In this document: positions 37,448 through 46,382 of the stretch, in pieces
Layout of the letters: every line of letters begins with the position of its first letter
Numbering within the stretch: the first letter of the stretch is position 1
NCBI RefSeq assembly: GCF_902459665.1
Contig: NZ_CABPSL010000012.1
Span: 62,001 to 126,000 of the forward strand
Length of the DNA stretch: 64,000 nucleotides
Reading direction: 5' to 3'
Source: Pandoraea cepalis
GTDB lineage: Bacteria > Pseudomonadota > Gammaproteobacteria > Burkholderiales > Burkholderiaceae
Made by a program: the position numbers and the translations under genes
Notes under the pieces: model-generated
What the model was told of the DNA's origin: nothing
The model's input: only the letters and a program-made list of their open reading frames with translations
The model's database searches: none

Positions 37448-38697
37448 GACTGGCCCCCTGGCGCCTTGCCGTCGGGTTTGGCCGCCGGGGCGGACTTGAC
37501 CGCCAGCGCTTTGGCTTGCACCTGATCGCCGTCGTCGATCGAATCGCTCGGATTGACGATGACACGGTCGGTCGGGGACACCCCGGCAGACAATTCCAGC
37601 GACTGTCCCAGATCGCGCGCGATTGCAATCTTGTGGAGATGCACGACACCCTGGTCGTCCGCGACCGCCACGCGCGGCCCCTCGGCGCGGAACAGCAGGG
37701 CGTTGGCCGGCACGCTCAGATGGGCTTGCACGGCGCTTGGCAGCGCAAGCTGCACATAAGCGCCTGGGCGCAGCCTTCCGTCGGGATTGGGGAGGGCGGC
37801 GTCGATTTGCAGCGAGCGAGTCGCCACGTCGATGGCGCCGGACACATGCGTGATCTTGCCTAGAAAGTGCATGCCGGGCAGTTCGGCTTGCGTCACGACC
37901 ACGGGCTGACCGACGCTCACGCTCTGCGCATAGGCCTGCGGCACCTGCACGGTGACGCGCAGCGGATCCGTCTGCGCCAGCGAAAACAGTGCGCGGCTGT
38001 TGCCGCTGCCCGCATCGATGAGATCGCCGATGTCGACGTTGCGCTGGGTGATCACGCCGTCGAACGGCGCGACGATGCGCTTGAAAGACTCGAGTTGCTG
38101 AAGCCGTTTGACATTGGCGTCGGCCGCCGCCAGGTTGGCGATACCCTGCGTGTACGTGCTCTGGCGCTCGTCGAGTTCCTGCTGCGAGACGGCGTCGCGC
38201 TGGCGTAGTTGCTGCCAGCGCGCGAGCGACGATTTCGCAAGTCCAAGGCTGGCATCGATCTGGTTGCGCTGGGCGATGGCCTGGGCAAGTTCCTGATCGA
38301 TTTCAGGGGTGTCGAGTTCGGCCAGCAACTGACCCTGCTTGACGCGGGCACCGATGTCCACGTATCGCCGCCGCAAATAACCGGTCGCTCGGGCATAGAT
38401 GGGCGACTCGACCGCGCCGCGCAACGTGGCGGGCAACAGCGTTTCGCTTGCCGGCGTCGGTTGTGGCGTGACGACGCTGACATATTGCAATGCGTTCTCG
38501 GCTGTGGCCTTGGCGACGTCGCGACGTTGCAGCGCATTGGAGATTGTCGTGCGTGCCGCGCCGGCCGCGAGCAACACGGCCACGACGATCAACACGCGCC
38601 TGGCGCGCCGGAATTCGCCCTGTCGCGGGGGCAACTGCCGGCCGTCGGCGGGATTGTGTTCGGGAATGGCCAGTTCGGCGTGATGTTTTTCGGTCAT
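37444..38697 (-). CDS. RND efflux periplasmic adaptor (HlyD/AcrA family)
   Basis: 417 residues with an N-terminal membrane anchor (RRARRVLIVVAVLLAAGAA) and the membrane-fusion layout: lipoyl half-motifs (GYLRRRYVDIGARVKQGQLLAELDTPEIDQEL and later RIVAPFDGVITQRNVDIGDLI), an alpha-helical hairpin between them, then beta-barrel and membrane-proximal domains. It bridges the permease and the outer-membrane channel. It starts 12 bp after the permease stop. No Cys or His metal motifs typical of CusB are obvious. Confidence 0.94.
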   Translation of the reverse strand: MTEKHHAELAIPEHNPADGRQLPPRQGEFRRARRVLIVVAVLLAAGAARTTISNALQRRDVAKATAENALQYVSVVTPQPTPASETLLPATLRGAVESPIYARATGYLRRRYVDIGARVKQGQLLAELDTPEIDQELAQAIAQRNQIDASLGLAKSSLARWQQLRQRDAVSQQELDERQSTYTQGIANLAAADANVKRLQQLESFKRIVAPFDGVITQRNVDIGDLIDAGSGNSRALFSLAQTDPLRVTVQVPQAYAQSVSVGQPVVVTQAELPGMHFLGKITHVSGAIDVATRSLQIDAALPNPDGRLRPGAYVQLALPSAVQAHLSVPANALLFRAEGPRVAVADDQGVVHLHKIAIARDLGQSLELSAGVSPTDRVIVNPSDSIDDGDQVQAKALAVKSAPAAKPDGKAPGGQS

Positions 38698-38709
38698 GGG
38701 GGGCCCCCG

Positions 38710-41700
38710 TCAGGATGGGGTATTGGGTTCGGCACGGCGTGCTTTGCGTCGCGCGAGTCGCGTATGCACGCCGGCGAAGACCAGCGGCACGAAGAAGAGC
38801 GTCGAGACCGTGGCAAACAGCAGGCCGCCGATCACCGCGCGGCCCAACGGCGCGTTCTGCTCGGCACCTTCGCCGAGACCGAGGGCCATCGGCACCATGC
38901 CGATCATCATGGCGAGCGCCGTCATCAACACCGGACGGATTCGGCTCGCCCCGGCTTCGAGCGCCGCTTTGAGTGGCGCCATGCCCGCTTCCATGCGCTG
39001 GCGTGCGAAGGCGACCACGAGAATGCTGTTGGCCGTGGCCACGCCCATCGTCATGATGGCCCCCGTGAGCGCAGGCACCGAGAGCCGTGTGCCGGTCAGG
39101 AACAGCATCCAGACGATGCCCGCGAGGGCGGCGGGCAGGGCACTCACGATGATGAGCGGATCGACCCATGACTGGAAATTCACCACGATCAGCAAATAGA
39201 CGAGCACGATGGCCATCGCCACGCCCAGGCCCAGCCCAAGGTATGAGCTTTGCATCGTGCTGACCTGGCCGCGCACTGTGATCTGGCTGCCGCGCGGCAA
39301 GTCCGTGCGCGCCTGGGCCACGAGCCGGTCGATATCGCGCGCGACGCTTCCCAGGTCCCGGCCTTCCACGCTCACGAAGATGTCGATCACCGGCCGGATG
39401 TTGTAGTGGCTGACCACCGCGAAGCGCTGCGTCGGCTCGACCGTCACGAAGTTGGCGAGCAGTTGCGGCTGGCCGTTGTTGGTCGTGCCCGCCACCGGCA
39501 GACGCAGCAAGTCGTCGAGGGAGCTGATACGGTACTGCGGCGATTGCACCGACAGGCTGTACTCCACGCCGTTCTGCGGATTGAACCAGAAGCCCGGCGA
39601 CGTCTGCGAGCTGCCGGAGAGCGAGATCAGCACGTTCTGGGCGACGGCGTTGGCGTTCAGGTTCAGCTGCTGCAAGCGAGTGCGGTCCATGTTCAGGTGG
39701 ATCGTCGGCGCGTTGATCCGTTGCTGGATATGCGTGTCGACGGTGCCGGGCACCTGTCGCACCTGCTTGAGGAGCTTCGTCGCGGCGTCGAAATTCGCCA
39801 GTTGTCGAGCGCCGCTGATCTGAATGTCGATGGCCGCGGGCAGCCCGAAGTTGAGAATCTGCGTGACGATGTCGGCCGGTTGAAAAAAGAACTCGACGCC
39901 GGGGAAGCGCTGCGGCAGCACCGCACGAAGCTTGTCGATATAGCCTGTGCTCGGGTGATGGTCGGGGGTGAGCGCGATCTGAATTTCGCCGTCGAGCGTG
40001 CCAATGGTGCCCGCGTTGCTGTACGAGAGATTGATACCGCTGTAGGGCAGGCCCAGGTTGTCGAGAATCGTTTCGAGTTCGTTGGCGGGCACGATCTCGC
40101 GCACGACCTTTTCGACTTCATCGGCCAGACGCGCCGTCTCCTCGATGCGCGTGCCGGTGGGCGCGCGCATGTGCAACCGGATGTTGCCCGCGTCCACGCT
40201 CGGGAAGAAATCCGCCCCCAACGCGAACACCAGCCCCATCGACAGCACGCAGAACGCCAGGAAACCCGTGGCGAATACGCGCCGGCGTACCAGCAGCATC
40301 GAGAGCACGGCGATGTAGGCGGCGCGCATGCGCTCGAAGGCGGCGTCGAAGCGCAGATAGACGCGCCGGAACGCCCCGGGCGCCGCGTTCGGATCGGCCG
40401 CGCGGGCGTGTCCCATGAGCAGCATCGCGAGCGTGGGCACCAGCGTGCGCGACAATAGGTATGAGGCCAGCATCGCAAACACGACCGCCTCGGCGAGCGG
40501 CACGAACAGGTAGCGCGCCACCCCCGTCAGGAAGAACATCGGCACGAACACGATACAGATGCATAGCGTCGAGACCAGGGCAGGCACGGCAATTTCGCCC
40601 GCACCGTCGAGAATCGCCTGGTGCAGCGGCGTGCCCATATGCAGATGGCGCTCGATGTTCTCGATGGTCACCGTCGCGTCGTCGACCAGGATCCCCACGG
40701 CCAGCGCCAATCCGCCCAGCGTCATGATGTTGATCGTTTGACCGAGCGCATGCAGCGCGAGCAGCGACGACAGAATCGAGAGCGGGATCGAGATGGCAAT
40801 GATGCAGGTGCTGCGCCAGTTGCCGAGGAACAGCAGGATCATGGCGGCCGTGAGCGCGGCGGCGATCAGCGCTTCGCGAATCACCCCTTGCACCGCTGCC
40901 TTCACGAACACCGACTGATCGAACAGCGCGGAGATGTGCAGATCCGGCGGCAGCGCGGCGCGGGCTTCGGGCAGCAGGGCCTTGAGCGAGTCGACCACCG
41001 ACAGCGTGGAGGCATCGCCCGTCTTCATGACCGACATCAGCACGCCGCGCTGGCCGTTCTGGCGCACGATGTTCGTCTGCGGCGAGAAGCCGGTGCGCAC
41101 GTGCGCGACTTCGCGCAGATAGGTCGTGGCGCCGTTTACCGTACGCACCGGGATGTTGTTCAGGCCCTCGACCGTGGCCGGCGACCCGTTCATGTCGACG
41201 CTGTACTCACGCGGGCCGATCTTCGTTGTGCCGGTCGGCAGGATCAGGTTCTGGGCGTTGACGGCAGCCACCACGTCCTGCGCCGTCAATCCCTTGGCGA
41301 GCAAGGCGCGCGTGTCGATGTCCACGGAGATCAGCCGCGTCTTGCCCCCGTACGGATAGGGCACGGCGGCCCCCGGGATCGTCACCAACTGCGGCCGCAG
41401 GAAATTGAGCGCCGTGTCGTTGAGCGCGGGTTCCGACAGGCTAGGGCTCGACAAGCCGAGCTGCATTACCGGAATCGACGAGGCCGAGTAGCTGATGATG
41501 AGCGGCGGCGTGGCGCCCGGCGGCATCTGCTTGACCTGCGCCTGCTCGATCGCCACGACCTGGGCGATGGCCGTCTGGAGGTTCGCCGTCGGCTGGAGGA
41601 AGATCTTGATGATACCGATGCCGGGCAGCGATTGCGACTCGATGTGCTCGATGTTGTTGACGGTGGTCGTCAGTCCGCGTTCGTTGCCGGAGATGATCCG

Positions 41701-41883
41701 GTTGGCGACATCCTGTGCTGCCAGGCCGTTATAGGTCCAGATGACGCTGATGACGGGAATGTTGATCTCCGGCAGCACGTCGACCGGTGTGCGCATGAGC
41801 GCGAGCGGCGTAGCGAGCAGGATCAGGATGGCCATCACGATGAACGTGTAGGGCCGCTTGAGCGCAACGTTGACAATCCACAT
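38710..41883 (-). CDS. RND efflux permease (HAE-1 type)
   Basis: 1057 residues with the duplicated RND plan: 12 membrane helices and two large periplasmic domains. TM4 carries the proton-relay pair in LAVGILVDDATVTIENIERH. It drives proton-coupled export of hydrophobic or amphiphilic compounds. It is the first gene of a minus-strand unit permease-adaptor-channel-regulator-kinase, whereas the adaptor gene usually comes first. The methionine-rich relay of CusA pumps is not apparent, so organic compounds are likelier than copper or silver. The specific substrate is unknown. Confidence 0.94.
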   Translation of the reverse strand: MWIVNVALKRPYTFIVMAILILLATPLALMRTPVDVLPEINIPVISVIWTYNGLAAQDVANRIISGNERGLTTTVNNIEHIESQSLPGIGIIKIFLQPTANLQTAIAQVVAIEQAQVKQMPPGATPPLIISYSASSIPVMQLGLSSPSLSEPALNDTALNFLRPQLVTIPGAAVPYPYGGKTRLISVDIDTRALLAKGLTAQDVVAAVNAQNLILPTGTTKIGPREYSVDMNGSPATVEGLNNIPVRTVNGATTYLREVAHVRTGFSPQTNIVRQNGQRGVLMSVMKTGDASTLSVVDSLKALLPEARAALPPDLHISALFDQSVFVKAAVQGVIREALIAAALTAAMILLFLGNWRSTCIIAISIPLSILSSLLALHALGQTINIMTLGGLALAVGILVDDATVTIENIERHLHMGTPLHQAILDGAGEIAVPALVSTLCICIVFVPMFFLTGVARYLFVPLAEAVVFAMLASYLLSRTLVPTLAMLLMGHARAADPNAAPGAFRRVYLRFDAAFERMRAAYIAVLSMLLVRRRVFATGFLAFCVLSMGLVFALGADFFPSVDAGNIRLHMRAPTGTRIEETARLADEVEKVVREIVPANELETILDNLGLPYSGINLSYSNAGTIGTLDGEIQIALTPDHHPSTGYIDKLRAVLPQRFPGVEFFFQPADIVTQILNFGLPAAIDIQISGARQLANFDAATKLLKQVRQVPGTVDTHIQQRINAPTIHLNMDRTRLQQLNLNANAVAQNVLISLSGSSQTSPGFWFNPQNGVEYSLSVQSPQYRISSLDDLLRLPVAGTTNNGQPQLLANFVTVEPTQRFAVVSHYNIRPVIDIFVSVEGRDLGSVARDIDRLVAQARTDLPRGSQITVRGQVSTMQSSYLGLGLGVAMAIVLVYLLIVVNFQSWVDPLIIVSALPAALAGIVWMLFLTGTRLSVPALTGAIMTMGVATANSILVVAFARQRMEAGMAPLKAALEAGASRIRPVLMTALAMMIGMVPMALGLGEGAEQNAPLGRAVIGGLLFATVSTLFFVPLVFAGVHTRLARRKARRAEPNTPS

Positions 41884-42200
41884 GGTTCAGACGCGCTCGG
41901 GCGCAGTCGCAGACTTACGGGGCAAGGGCCGTCCGGCGCGCGTGCGCCATGGCGCGGCACCGGTCCCGGAAGGAATGTCGCCATGGTAGGGGCGCACCCC
42001 CAACGCCAAAATGGCGCGAAAGTGGCGAAATTGACAGAAATCTCGGCGCCGGCCGCACAGCCTTGTCCAACAAGGCGCTGTGCGCGGTCACGACGAGGGG
42101 CGTGGCATATTACGGTGTGTTGCGCGTTGAACGAGACGCGCAAAAAAAATGGCTGGGGGCAACGCGTCCCCCAGCCATTCCTGCCTCGGCGCGGCCGCGC
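41884..42200. other. 317-bp gap: RND promoter region and arnT terminator
   Basis: It lies between the start of the RND operon and the stop of arnT, both on the minus strand. It carries the arnT terminator (42142-42178) and must contain the promoter of the RND operon; no clear -35/-10 pair was recognised. No gene is seen. Confidence 0.5.
42142..42178 (-). terminator. Rho-independent terminator of pmrAB-arnT operon
   Basis: On the minus strand a perfect 9-bp stem GGCTGGGGG / CCCCCAGCC with an 8-nt loop is followed by ATTTTTTTT, 23 bp after the arnT stop codon. This is the clearest intrinsic terminator in the window. Confidence 0.9.
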
Positions 42201-43916
42201 TCAGTTGGCGGTCGGCGGTGTGTCGGTCGTCGGCTTCTCGATGATCACGCGACGGTTGTCGCGCGCGATGACCTTCATCGGCAGACCGAGCGTCTCGAGC
42301 ACGGTGAACTTTTGCGGGTCGACCAGCGCAAGCGCCTTGGGCGCCGCCATCCAGACGTCGGCAAACTTGTTGAGCGTCGGGATCCAGCTATCCGGCGCTT
42401 GCGAGATGCCGAATTCGAGTTCGTCCTGCACCGCCACCATGATCATGGTGTGACGCAGGTAGAACGGCATCGTGTGGTCGAGCGTGCCGACGGAGTAGAA
42501 CGGCGTGTCCGGTCCCAGGCGATCCATTTCCGCACGCACGGCCGGCACCAGATCGATCCCGGAGCTGCTGCGCCCGAAGGCTTCATGCCCGGAACCGCCG
42601 ATCATCGCAAACGCCAGCCACGCGCCGGCAAAGGCGACGAGCGCCTGCTTCGTGCTGCGCGTGCTCAGCCAGCGCGCGATGGCGAGGCCGATCAGTCCGG
42701 CGACGCTGGCGGCGTAAAGGTAGTACGAGAAGGTGCGGTAGGCTTCGACCGGATTGCGACTATCGGAGTGATGGGAGAGAAAGACCAGGCACGTCACGAT
42801 CGTCGCCACGAACAGCACGGCGGACACGACGAGGTGCTTGCGCAGCGACTCGCGCGAGATGCCCGCGAGCCCCAGCCCAATCAGCAGTGCCAGGGCCGGC
42901 GCGACCGGCAGCACGTACGACAGCAGTTTCGAGTGCGACACCGAGAAGAAGCAGAAGATGAACACGGCCCAGACCGTGAGCATCAGTACCGGACGGAACC
43001 CATTGGCCTGACGCGGTGCAGCGCGCGACGCCGAGACGACGCGCGGAATCATCGACAGCCATGGCAGGAAGCCGATGATCAGCACCGGCACGAAGTACCA
43101 CAGCGCGCCGGGACGATGGTGATCGGGCTTCAGGAAGCGGTTGAAGTGCTCGTTGATGAAGAAGAATTCGAAGAACGACGGGTTGCGCGCCATGACCGCG
43201 GCGAACCACGGCACGGTGACGGCGAACATCACGATCAGGCCGCTCGCAAGGTGCAGACGCTTCCACAGGGCCCAGTCGCGTGAAATCAGCGTGTAGATGA
43301 TGAGGACCGCACCGGGCAACACCACGCCGATCAGCCCCTTGCTCAGGATCGACAGGCCCATCGCCGCCCAGCACAGCCACATCCAGTTGCGGACCTGCGT
43401 GTCGGTGAGCCCGGGGCGTTGCGCCAGCAGCAGCGAGCACAGCGCCAGCCCCATCATGAACGACACGCCCATATCGAGCACGTTGAAGTGGCCGAGCAGG
43501 CTCCACAGCGGGGCACTTGCCAGCGCCAGCGCGGCAAAGAAGCCCGCGCGCGCGCCGAACACCCGACGGCCGGTATAACCGACGAGCAGCACGCCGCCGA
43601 AACCGGTCAATGCGGTCCACAGACGGGCCTGCCAGTCGCCCAGTCCGAAGATCATGAACGTCAGCGCGTTCATCCAAGTCTGGAGCGGCGGTTTCTCGAA
43701 GTATAGATAGCCGTTGTAGCGCGGGGTGACCCAATCGCCGGTCACCAGCATTTCGCGCGCCATCTCGGCGTAGCGGCCTTCGTCGCTAGGCACCAGATGG
43801 CGCAGGTTCAATACGCCGAACCAGACCAGCGCGAATGTGGCCAGCAGCCAGAGCAGGGCGGCGGGAGAGATCGGCCAGGGTTCCAGCCCGGCGTCACGTT
43901 GAGGGCGTATGGACAT
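42201..43916 (-). CDS. arnT: ArnT-type glycosyltransferase (GT39/GT83)
   Basis: 571 residues, a polytopic membrane protein with about 12-13 helices. The first periplasmic loop has the ArnT signature DEGRYAEMAREMLVTGDWVT followed by RYNGYLYFEKPPLQTW, which carries the catalytic Asp/Glu pair and lipid-binding residues. It transfers 4-amino-4-deoxy-L-arabinose from undecaprenyl phosphate to lipid A, lowering polymyxin binding. It follows a PmrB-like kinase gene by 60 bp and ends at a strong terminator, so it is the last gene of a PmrA-PmrB-ArnT unit. The remaining arn genes are not in the window. Other GT39-like sugar transferases are the alternative. Confidence 0.85.
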   Translation of the reverse strand: MSIRPQRDAGLEPWPISPAALLWLLATFALVWFGVLNLRHLVPSDEGRYAEMAREMLVTGDWVTPRYNGYLYFEKPPLQTWMNALTFMIFGLGDWQARLWTALTGFGGVLLVGYTGRRVFGARAGFFAALALASAPLWSLLGHFNVLDMGVSFMMGLALCSLLLAQRPGLTDTQVRNWMWLCWAAMGLSILSKGLIGVVLPGAVLIIYTLISRDWALWKRLHLASGLIVMFAVTVPWFAAVMARNPSFFEFFFINEHFNRFLKPDHHRPGALWYFVPVLIIGFLPWLSMIPRVVSASRAAPRQANGFRPVLMLTVWAVFIFCFFSVSHSKLLSYVLPVAPALALLIGLGLAGISRESLRKHLVVSAVLFVATIVTCLVFLSHHSDSRNPVEAYRTFSYYLYAASVAGLIGLAIARWLSTRSTKQALVAFAGAWLAFAMIGGSGHEAFGRSSSGIDLVPAVRAEMDRLGPDTPFYSVGTLDHTMPFYLRHTMIMVAVQDELEFGISQAPDSWIPTLNKFADVWMAAPKALALVDPQKFTVLETLGLPMKVIARDNRRVIIEKPTTDTPPTAN

Positions 43917-43976
43917 GAATGGGAGGTTTCCGGTCTTGTTGAATGAGGTAAGTGTCGTGAATAAGGCGCATGACGT

Positions 43977-45344
43977 TCAGGCGCCGGTGTTGTCGGCGGC
44001 ATCGGGGTTAGGCAGCGTCACACGCACATGCAAGCCGCGCGGCGGAGTCGGACTGGCATCCGCCAGCGTCACCCGACCGCCGAGGCGGTCGACGATCGCG
44101 CGCACGATGGCGAGGCCCAGGCCCGTGCCTTCGCCGCCGTGATCGCGGGCCTCGCGTTGGTCGCTCGCGCGGTAGAACGCGTCGAACACGCGCTCGCGCT
44201 TGTCGGCGTCGATGCCTGGCCCCGAGTCGATCACGTCGATGACCACCTCGGCCGCCGTGGCCGACAGGCGCACGCCGACACTGCCGCCCGCCGGCGTATA
44301 GCGCACGGCATTGCCGACAAGATTGCTCAGCAGCGTGACAATATCGCGTTTCGATCCCGTCACGCGAAGATTGGGGCGCCCGGGCGCCGCCTGAGACGTA
44401 TCGACCAGGTCGAGCACGATCTGCTTGCGGTCCGCCAGCACGAAGACGTCTTCGAGCGCTTCGTGCACGGCGGGCAGCAGCGTGAGCGGCGTGGCGGCAA
44501 CCGTCGGGGCGCTCTGGGCGCGCGCGAGGGTCAGCAATTGTTCGAGCAGCGCGCGTGTGCGGCGCAGCCCGCTCTTGAGCTTGGTCAGGCGATTGCGCGT
44601 CTCGGTATCGAGGGGCACCGGGTCGAGTGCCCGGTCGAGGTTCTCGGACTGAATCACCAAAGCGGTCACCGGCGAGCGCAATTCGTGCGCGGCGTCGGCC
44701 ACAAACCGGCGCTGCTCGTCGAGCGCCTTGGCGAGTCGCGCCAGCAGACGATTGATCGACACGATGAACGGCTCGATTTCCGTGGGCGCGTCTTGCGCGT
44801 CGAGGCCGCGCAGATCGGTATCGCGCCGGGTGTCGACATCGTCGGCCAAGCGCTGCACCGGTCGCCACGCGCGGCGCACCGTCACGACGATGGCGCCGAT
44901 GAGCAACGGCACGAACCCCACGAAGGGCAGCGCAGTGCGCAGGCCGCTGTTACGCGCAATCTCGTTGCGCCCTTCCGTTGGCTGGGCGACAACGATACGC
45001 AGCTCCGGCTCGATAGTGCGCACGAAGGCGCGCCAGGTGTGGTCGCCCGTATTGACCGTGTGAAAACCGTCGGCCAGCGTGACCGGGAAGCTGCCGCCGA
45101 GCCGCTGTACCGTGAGACGGTAGTCGTGGTCCTCGACCGGCAGGCCATGCATGGCGCTGTCGGCCTCGGCGAGATTGCGGGTGTCGACGAGCGCGGCGAG
45201 TTGCAGCAGTTGATCGTCCTGGAAACGGTAGGCCTCGCGAAAGGCCGCCGCGTAGGAGACGAAGCCCGCGACGATGGCCAGTCCCAGCGCACAGGCCGAG
45301 AGCGTGACCACCAGTCGCGACTGCAGCGAACGCATCATGATCAT
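43977..45344 (-). CDS. Sensor histidine kinase, PmrB/QseC-like
   Basis: 455 residues: TM1 (about 8-30), a periplasmic region of about 115 residues, TM2 (about 140-160), HAMP, H-box FVADAAHELRSPVTAL, and ATP-binding motifs VGNAVRYTPAGG, DSGPGIDADKRERVFDAFYR and GEGTGLGLAIVRAIVDRLGG. The ATG at 45344 overlaps the response-regulator stop (ATGA), so the two are translationally coupled; the longer open frame upstream overlaps the regulator and is rejected. Linkage to arnT indicates a PmrB role, sensing cationic peptides, metal or low pH. Confidence 0.92.
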   Translation of the reverse strand: MIMMRSLQSRLVVTLSACALGLAIVAGFVSYAAAFREAYRFQDDQLLQLAALVDTRNLAEADSAMHGLPVEDHDYRLTVQRLGGSFPVTLADGFHTVNTGDHTWRAFVRTIEPELRIVVAQPTEGRNEIARNSGLRTALPFVGFVPLLIGAIVVTVRRAWRPVQRLADDVDTRRDTDLRGLDAQDAPTEIEPFIVSINRLLARLAKALDEQRRFVADAAHELRSPVTALVIQSENLDRALDPVPLDTETRNRLTKLKSGLRRTRALLEQLLTLARAQSAPTVAATPLTLLPAVHEALEDVFVLADRKQIVLDLVDTSQAAPGRPNLRVTGSKRDIVTLLSNLVGNAVRYTPAGGSVGVRLSATAAEVVIDVIDSGPGIDADKRERVFDAFYRASDQREARDHGGEGTGLGLAIVRAIVDRLGGRVTLADASPTPPRGLHVRVTLPNPDAADNTGA

Positions 45345-46000
45345 GGCTTGGGCACCAGCCAGCCCGCACCACGGATATTGCGGATGACGTCCGCCCCGAG
45401 CTTCTTGCGAATGGAATGGATCAGGAAGTCGATCATGTTGCTTTCGATCTCTTCGCCCCACCCGTAGAGGCGGTGCTCCAGCGCGTCGCGCGAGAGGATC
45501 GTGCCCGGGCGCAGCATCAGCGCGTGCAGCAGGGCGTATTCGCGTGCCGAGAGCACACAATGGTTCTCGCCGTAACTGGCCTGGTGGGTGGCGGGGTCGA
45601 GGACCAGCGCGCCGTTCGTGAGCACCGGTGCGGCAACGCCCGCCTGCCGGCGGATCACGGCGCGCATGCGCGCAAGCAACTCGCCCACTTCGAACGGCTT
45701 CACAACGAAGTCGTCGGCGCCCAGATCAAGCCCGTGGATGATGTCGTCGGCACCGTCGCGGGCCGTCACCACGATGATGGGCGTGCGTCCTCCCGCCGTG
45801 CGGTGCGCCCGCAGCACCTCCCAGCCGTCTCGCCCGGGCAGCCCGAGGTCGAGCAGCATGAGGTCGTAGCTGTGCGCGGCCAGCGCCGCCAGGGCGGCGT
45901 CGCCGTCACGACACCAGTCGGCCGCATAAGAGGCGTCCTTGAGCGCCTGCATCATGGCCTCACCGATCATGGTGTCGTCTTCTACGAGCAATATCCGCAT
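45341..46000 (-). CDS. OmpR-family response regulator, PmrA/QseB-like
   Basis: 219 residues: MRILLVEDD start, phospho-acceptor D51 in LMLLDLGLPGRDG, T/S and K switch residues (VVTARD, VVKPF), and a winged-helix domain with ESNMIDFLIHSIRKKLGAD. The ATG at 46000 begins the canonical receiver; a GGA-containing stretch lies 5 to 8 nt upstream. An in-frame start at 46030 would add 10 atypical residues. It is the first gene of the pmrA-pmrB-arnT unit. Tandem TTAG half-sites 96-111 bp upstream suggest autoregulation. Confidence 0.93.
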   Translation of the reverse strand: MRILLVEDDTMIGEAMMQALKDASYAADWCRDGDAALAALAAHSYDLMLLDLGLPGRDGWEVLRAHRTAGGRTPIIVVTARDGADDIIHGLDLGADDFVVKPFEVGELLARMRAVIRRQAGVAAPVLTNGALVLDPATHQASYGENHCVLSAREYALLHALMLRPGTILSRDALEHRLYGWGEEIESNMIDFLIHSIRKKLGADVIRNIRGAGWLVPKP

Positions 46001-46079
46001 GGTTTTCCGAACGCTTCCCGACGTCGCCACGCAGACGAACGCCTGATACCCCGCTCGTCACGCAGGACGGCACGGGCGC

Positions 46080-46111
46080 ACGATAGCGCGCGAGAATTAG
46101 GAGAAACTTAG
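46080..46111 (-). promoter_or_regulatory. PmrA-box-like tandem half-sites and -10 for the pmrA-like gene
   Basis: On the minus strand CTAAG and CTAAT half-sites begin 11 bp apart (one helical turn), as in OmpR/PmrA boxes, and TATCGT, a plausible -10, follows 10 bp later. The set lies 80-111 bp upstream of the regulator start. Confidence 0.45.
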
Positions 46112-46297
46112 TCCGCGGCGAGGTGCGTCCGCGCGACTATGCCATGCAAACCAATAGCTAATCAATGACTTAGCAAGGTTTTTTCACGTAACCTCGCCGC
46201 GGTGGGACCGCGTCGGCTTAGTTGTGAGGCATCGCTGAGGCCGGTTGGCGTCGTTTCACAGCGGATCGGGAGACAAATACGGCGACCCAACGCCAGC

Positions 46298-46317
46298 GGG
46301 CCGGCTAGTGCCGGCCC
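46298..46317 (-). terminator. GC-rich hairpin downstream of metE
   Basis: A perfect 8-bp stem with a 4-nt loop about 65 bp past the metE stop, without a T tract. A second palindrome GTCTGGCGCCAGAC at 46335-46348 lies between it and metE. Confidence 0.45.
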
Positions 46318-46382
46318 ATGCGTTTGAAATGATTGTCTGGCGCCAGACCGGACCCTCTCGAACCCTTTCGCCGGGAGGCCGC

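Larger units (their letters stand above)
46001..46382. other. 382-bp region between pmrA-like promoter and metE end
   Basis: No gene seen. It contains the candidate pmrA promoter (46080-46111), an interrupted inverted repeat (AACC and GCTAA with TTAGC and GGTT, 46149-46180) followed by six Ts on the plus strand, a perfect stem GGGCCGGC-TAGT-GCCGGCCC (46298-46317) and a 14-bp palindrome GTCTGGCGCCAGAC (46335-46348) just past the metE stop. The last two probably end metE transcription. Confidence 0.5.

Noticed and set aside
40621-42453. 610-codon plus-strand frame
   Set aside because: It is antisense to the RND permease and runs through the arnT terminator; no motif.
46149-46184. Plus-strand terminator (interrupted stem plus six Ts)
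   Set aside because: No plus-strand gene ends nearby and the stem is interrupted and AT-rich.
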